NCBI GenBank assembly: GCA_018268035.1
Contig: JAFDXI010000120.1
Coordinates: 1-64,000 of the forward strand
Length of the DNA: 64,000 nucleotides
Direction of reading: 5' to 3'
Source of the DNA: Bacteroidota bacterium
Lineage (GTDB): Bacteria > Bacteroidota > Bacteroidia > Chitinophagales > Chitinophagaceae
The position numbers and the translations under genes are program-made. Below, piece after piece: positions 63,347 to 64,000 of this stretch. Below the pieces are notes generated by a model, which worked only from the letters and a program-made list of their open reading frames with translations, ran no database searches and was not told the origin of the DNA. The first letter of the stretch is position 1; every line of letters begins with the position of its first letter.

Positions 63347-64000
63347 ATGTTAGATAAAACATTTAAAACAATTGAGAGCTTAAAAAATCCATTCTCGGAT
63401 TTGACCGGCCCTGCATTAAAGGGATGGGAGAGCCGTGCCCGTGGTGATAAATATATATGGAGCATTGTTGTTTTACTCGCATTGGTTTCATTGCTTGTAG
63501 TATATAGTGCAACCGGTTCTCTTGCATATAAATATTATGATGGTAATACTTCTGTTTATTTATTCCGGCAACTCACATTTATAGTAGTAGGCCTGTTGGT
63601 GATTTACTTCATGCACAGGGTTAATTACACCATCTATTCAAGAGTTTCATTGTGGCTCTTCATTTTGTCCATTCCTTTATTAATCTATACCTTATTCTTT
63701 GGCGTTGAAGTAAACGATGCCAGCCGTTGGATTAAACTGCCCGTTATTAATCTTACCATTCAAACCAGTGACCTGGCAAGGCTTGCTTTGTTCATGTATT
63801 TGTCGCGTCAACTGAGTAGGAAACAAAATGAAATCAAAGATTTCAAAAAAGGTTTCCTGCCGTTAATCATACCTGTGGGAATTATATGCGTGTTGATAAT
63901 GCCGGCGAATTTATCAACGGCATTATTAACCGGATTGACTTCTTTATTACTCATGTTCATTGGCCGTGTTAGTATTAAACATATACTGCTTGTACTTTCT
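63347..64000 (+). CDS. ftsW: FtsW septal peptidoglycan polymerase, 5' part
   Basis: An ATG at 63347 opens a frame that runs off the window end after 218 residues. It starts MLDKTFKTIESLKNP and carries at least five hydrophobic segments with the SEDS-family signatures YSATGSLAYKYY after the first segment, FRQLTFIVVGLLVIYFMHR in the second, and NDASRWIKL, the loop that precedes the catalytic aspartate region in FtsW/RodA proteins. FtsW polymerises septal glycan with FtsI, encoded in the same cluster. The start is 39 bp after murD. Confidence 0.93.
   Translation, partial: MLDKTFKTIESLKNPFSDLTGPALKGWESRARGDKYIWSIVVLLALVSLLVVYSATGSLAYKYYDGNTSVYLFRQLTFIVVGLLVIYFMHRVNYTIYSRVSLWLFILSIPLLIYTLFFGVEVNDASRWIKLPVINLTIQTSDLARLALFMYLSRQLSRKQNEIKDFKKGFLPLIIPVGIICVLIMPANLSTALLTGLTSLLLMFIGRVSIKHILLVLS

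Noticed and set aside
1-64000. Search for tRNA, rRNA and insertion sequences
   Set aside because: No cloverleaf-like, rRNA-like or transposase-like sequence was recognised by reading; short RNAs could still have been missed.

Overview
The window looks like a chromosomal segment of a Bacteroidota bacterium, most likely family Chitinophagaceae. The supporting signs are low GC, a SusC/SusD pair, class-specific proteins (DUF1599, a BT_3928-like DoxX/thioredoxin-like protein, CRTAC1-type VCBS/UnbV proteins), weak or absent Shine-Dalgarno sequences, and the dcw order mraZ-rsmH-ftsL-ftsI-murE-mraY-murD-ftsW without murF between murE and mraY. No rRNA, tRNA, insertion sequence, prophage or CRISPR array was recognised.

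Region 1 (1-14.1 kb) is accessory carbohydrate metabolism. It holds the 5' part of a MerR-type regulator, a large MscS-type channel, a secreted GH78 alpha-L-rhamnosidase, a sterol-desaturase-like membrane hydroxylase, a NrtR-like Nudix/winged-helix regulator divergent from a small secreted protein plus a GH3 beta-glucosidase, and a secreted type-B carboxylesterase. Two matching dyad sites lie between the Nudix regulator and the GH3 operon. A 714-bp gene-free stretch after the rhamnosidase carries two strong hairpins and may encode a small RNA.

Region 2 (14.2-23.3 kb) mixes housekeeping and sugar genes: an SRPBCC protein, folP, an internally duplicated DUF1599 protein, a DoxX/MauE-type membrane protein with a thioredoxin-like end, an aldose-1-epimerase-like protein, a GH97 glycosidase, a sigma-54-activator-like response regulator without its DNA-binding domain, and miaA.

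Region 3 (23.4-33.7 kb) is a four-gene outer-membrane block: susC, susD, a 14-repeat VCBS/ASPIC-UnbV lipoprotein, and a lipoprotein joining a c-type haem motif to a VCBS propeller. An intrinsic terminator separates susD from the last two genes. This is the best candidate here for a poorly described system.

Region 4 (33.7-54.7 kb) is mostly conserved metabolism and repair (RsmI-like methyltransferase, EI24 protein, 3-methyladenine glycosylase, pyrD, lysS, Rieske oxygenase, RNA-type beta-CASP hydrolase, recN, fabI, nadB, LpxL-like acyltransferase, queA). It also contains two adjacent PD-(D/E)XK-type nuclease genes (DUF2130 and Mrr), a heptanucleotide tandem repeat abutting lysS, and dispersed intergenic dyads.

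Region 5 (54.8-64 kb) is the dcw cell-wall and division cluster, running off the right edge inside ftsW. The mraZ promoter region carries three 10-bp-phased GTG boxes that look like a MraZ operator. A degenerate heptad repeat precedes mraY and a repeat-rich spacer precedes murD.
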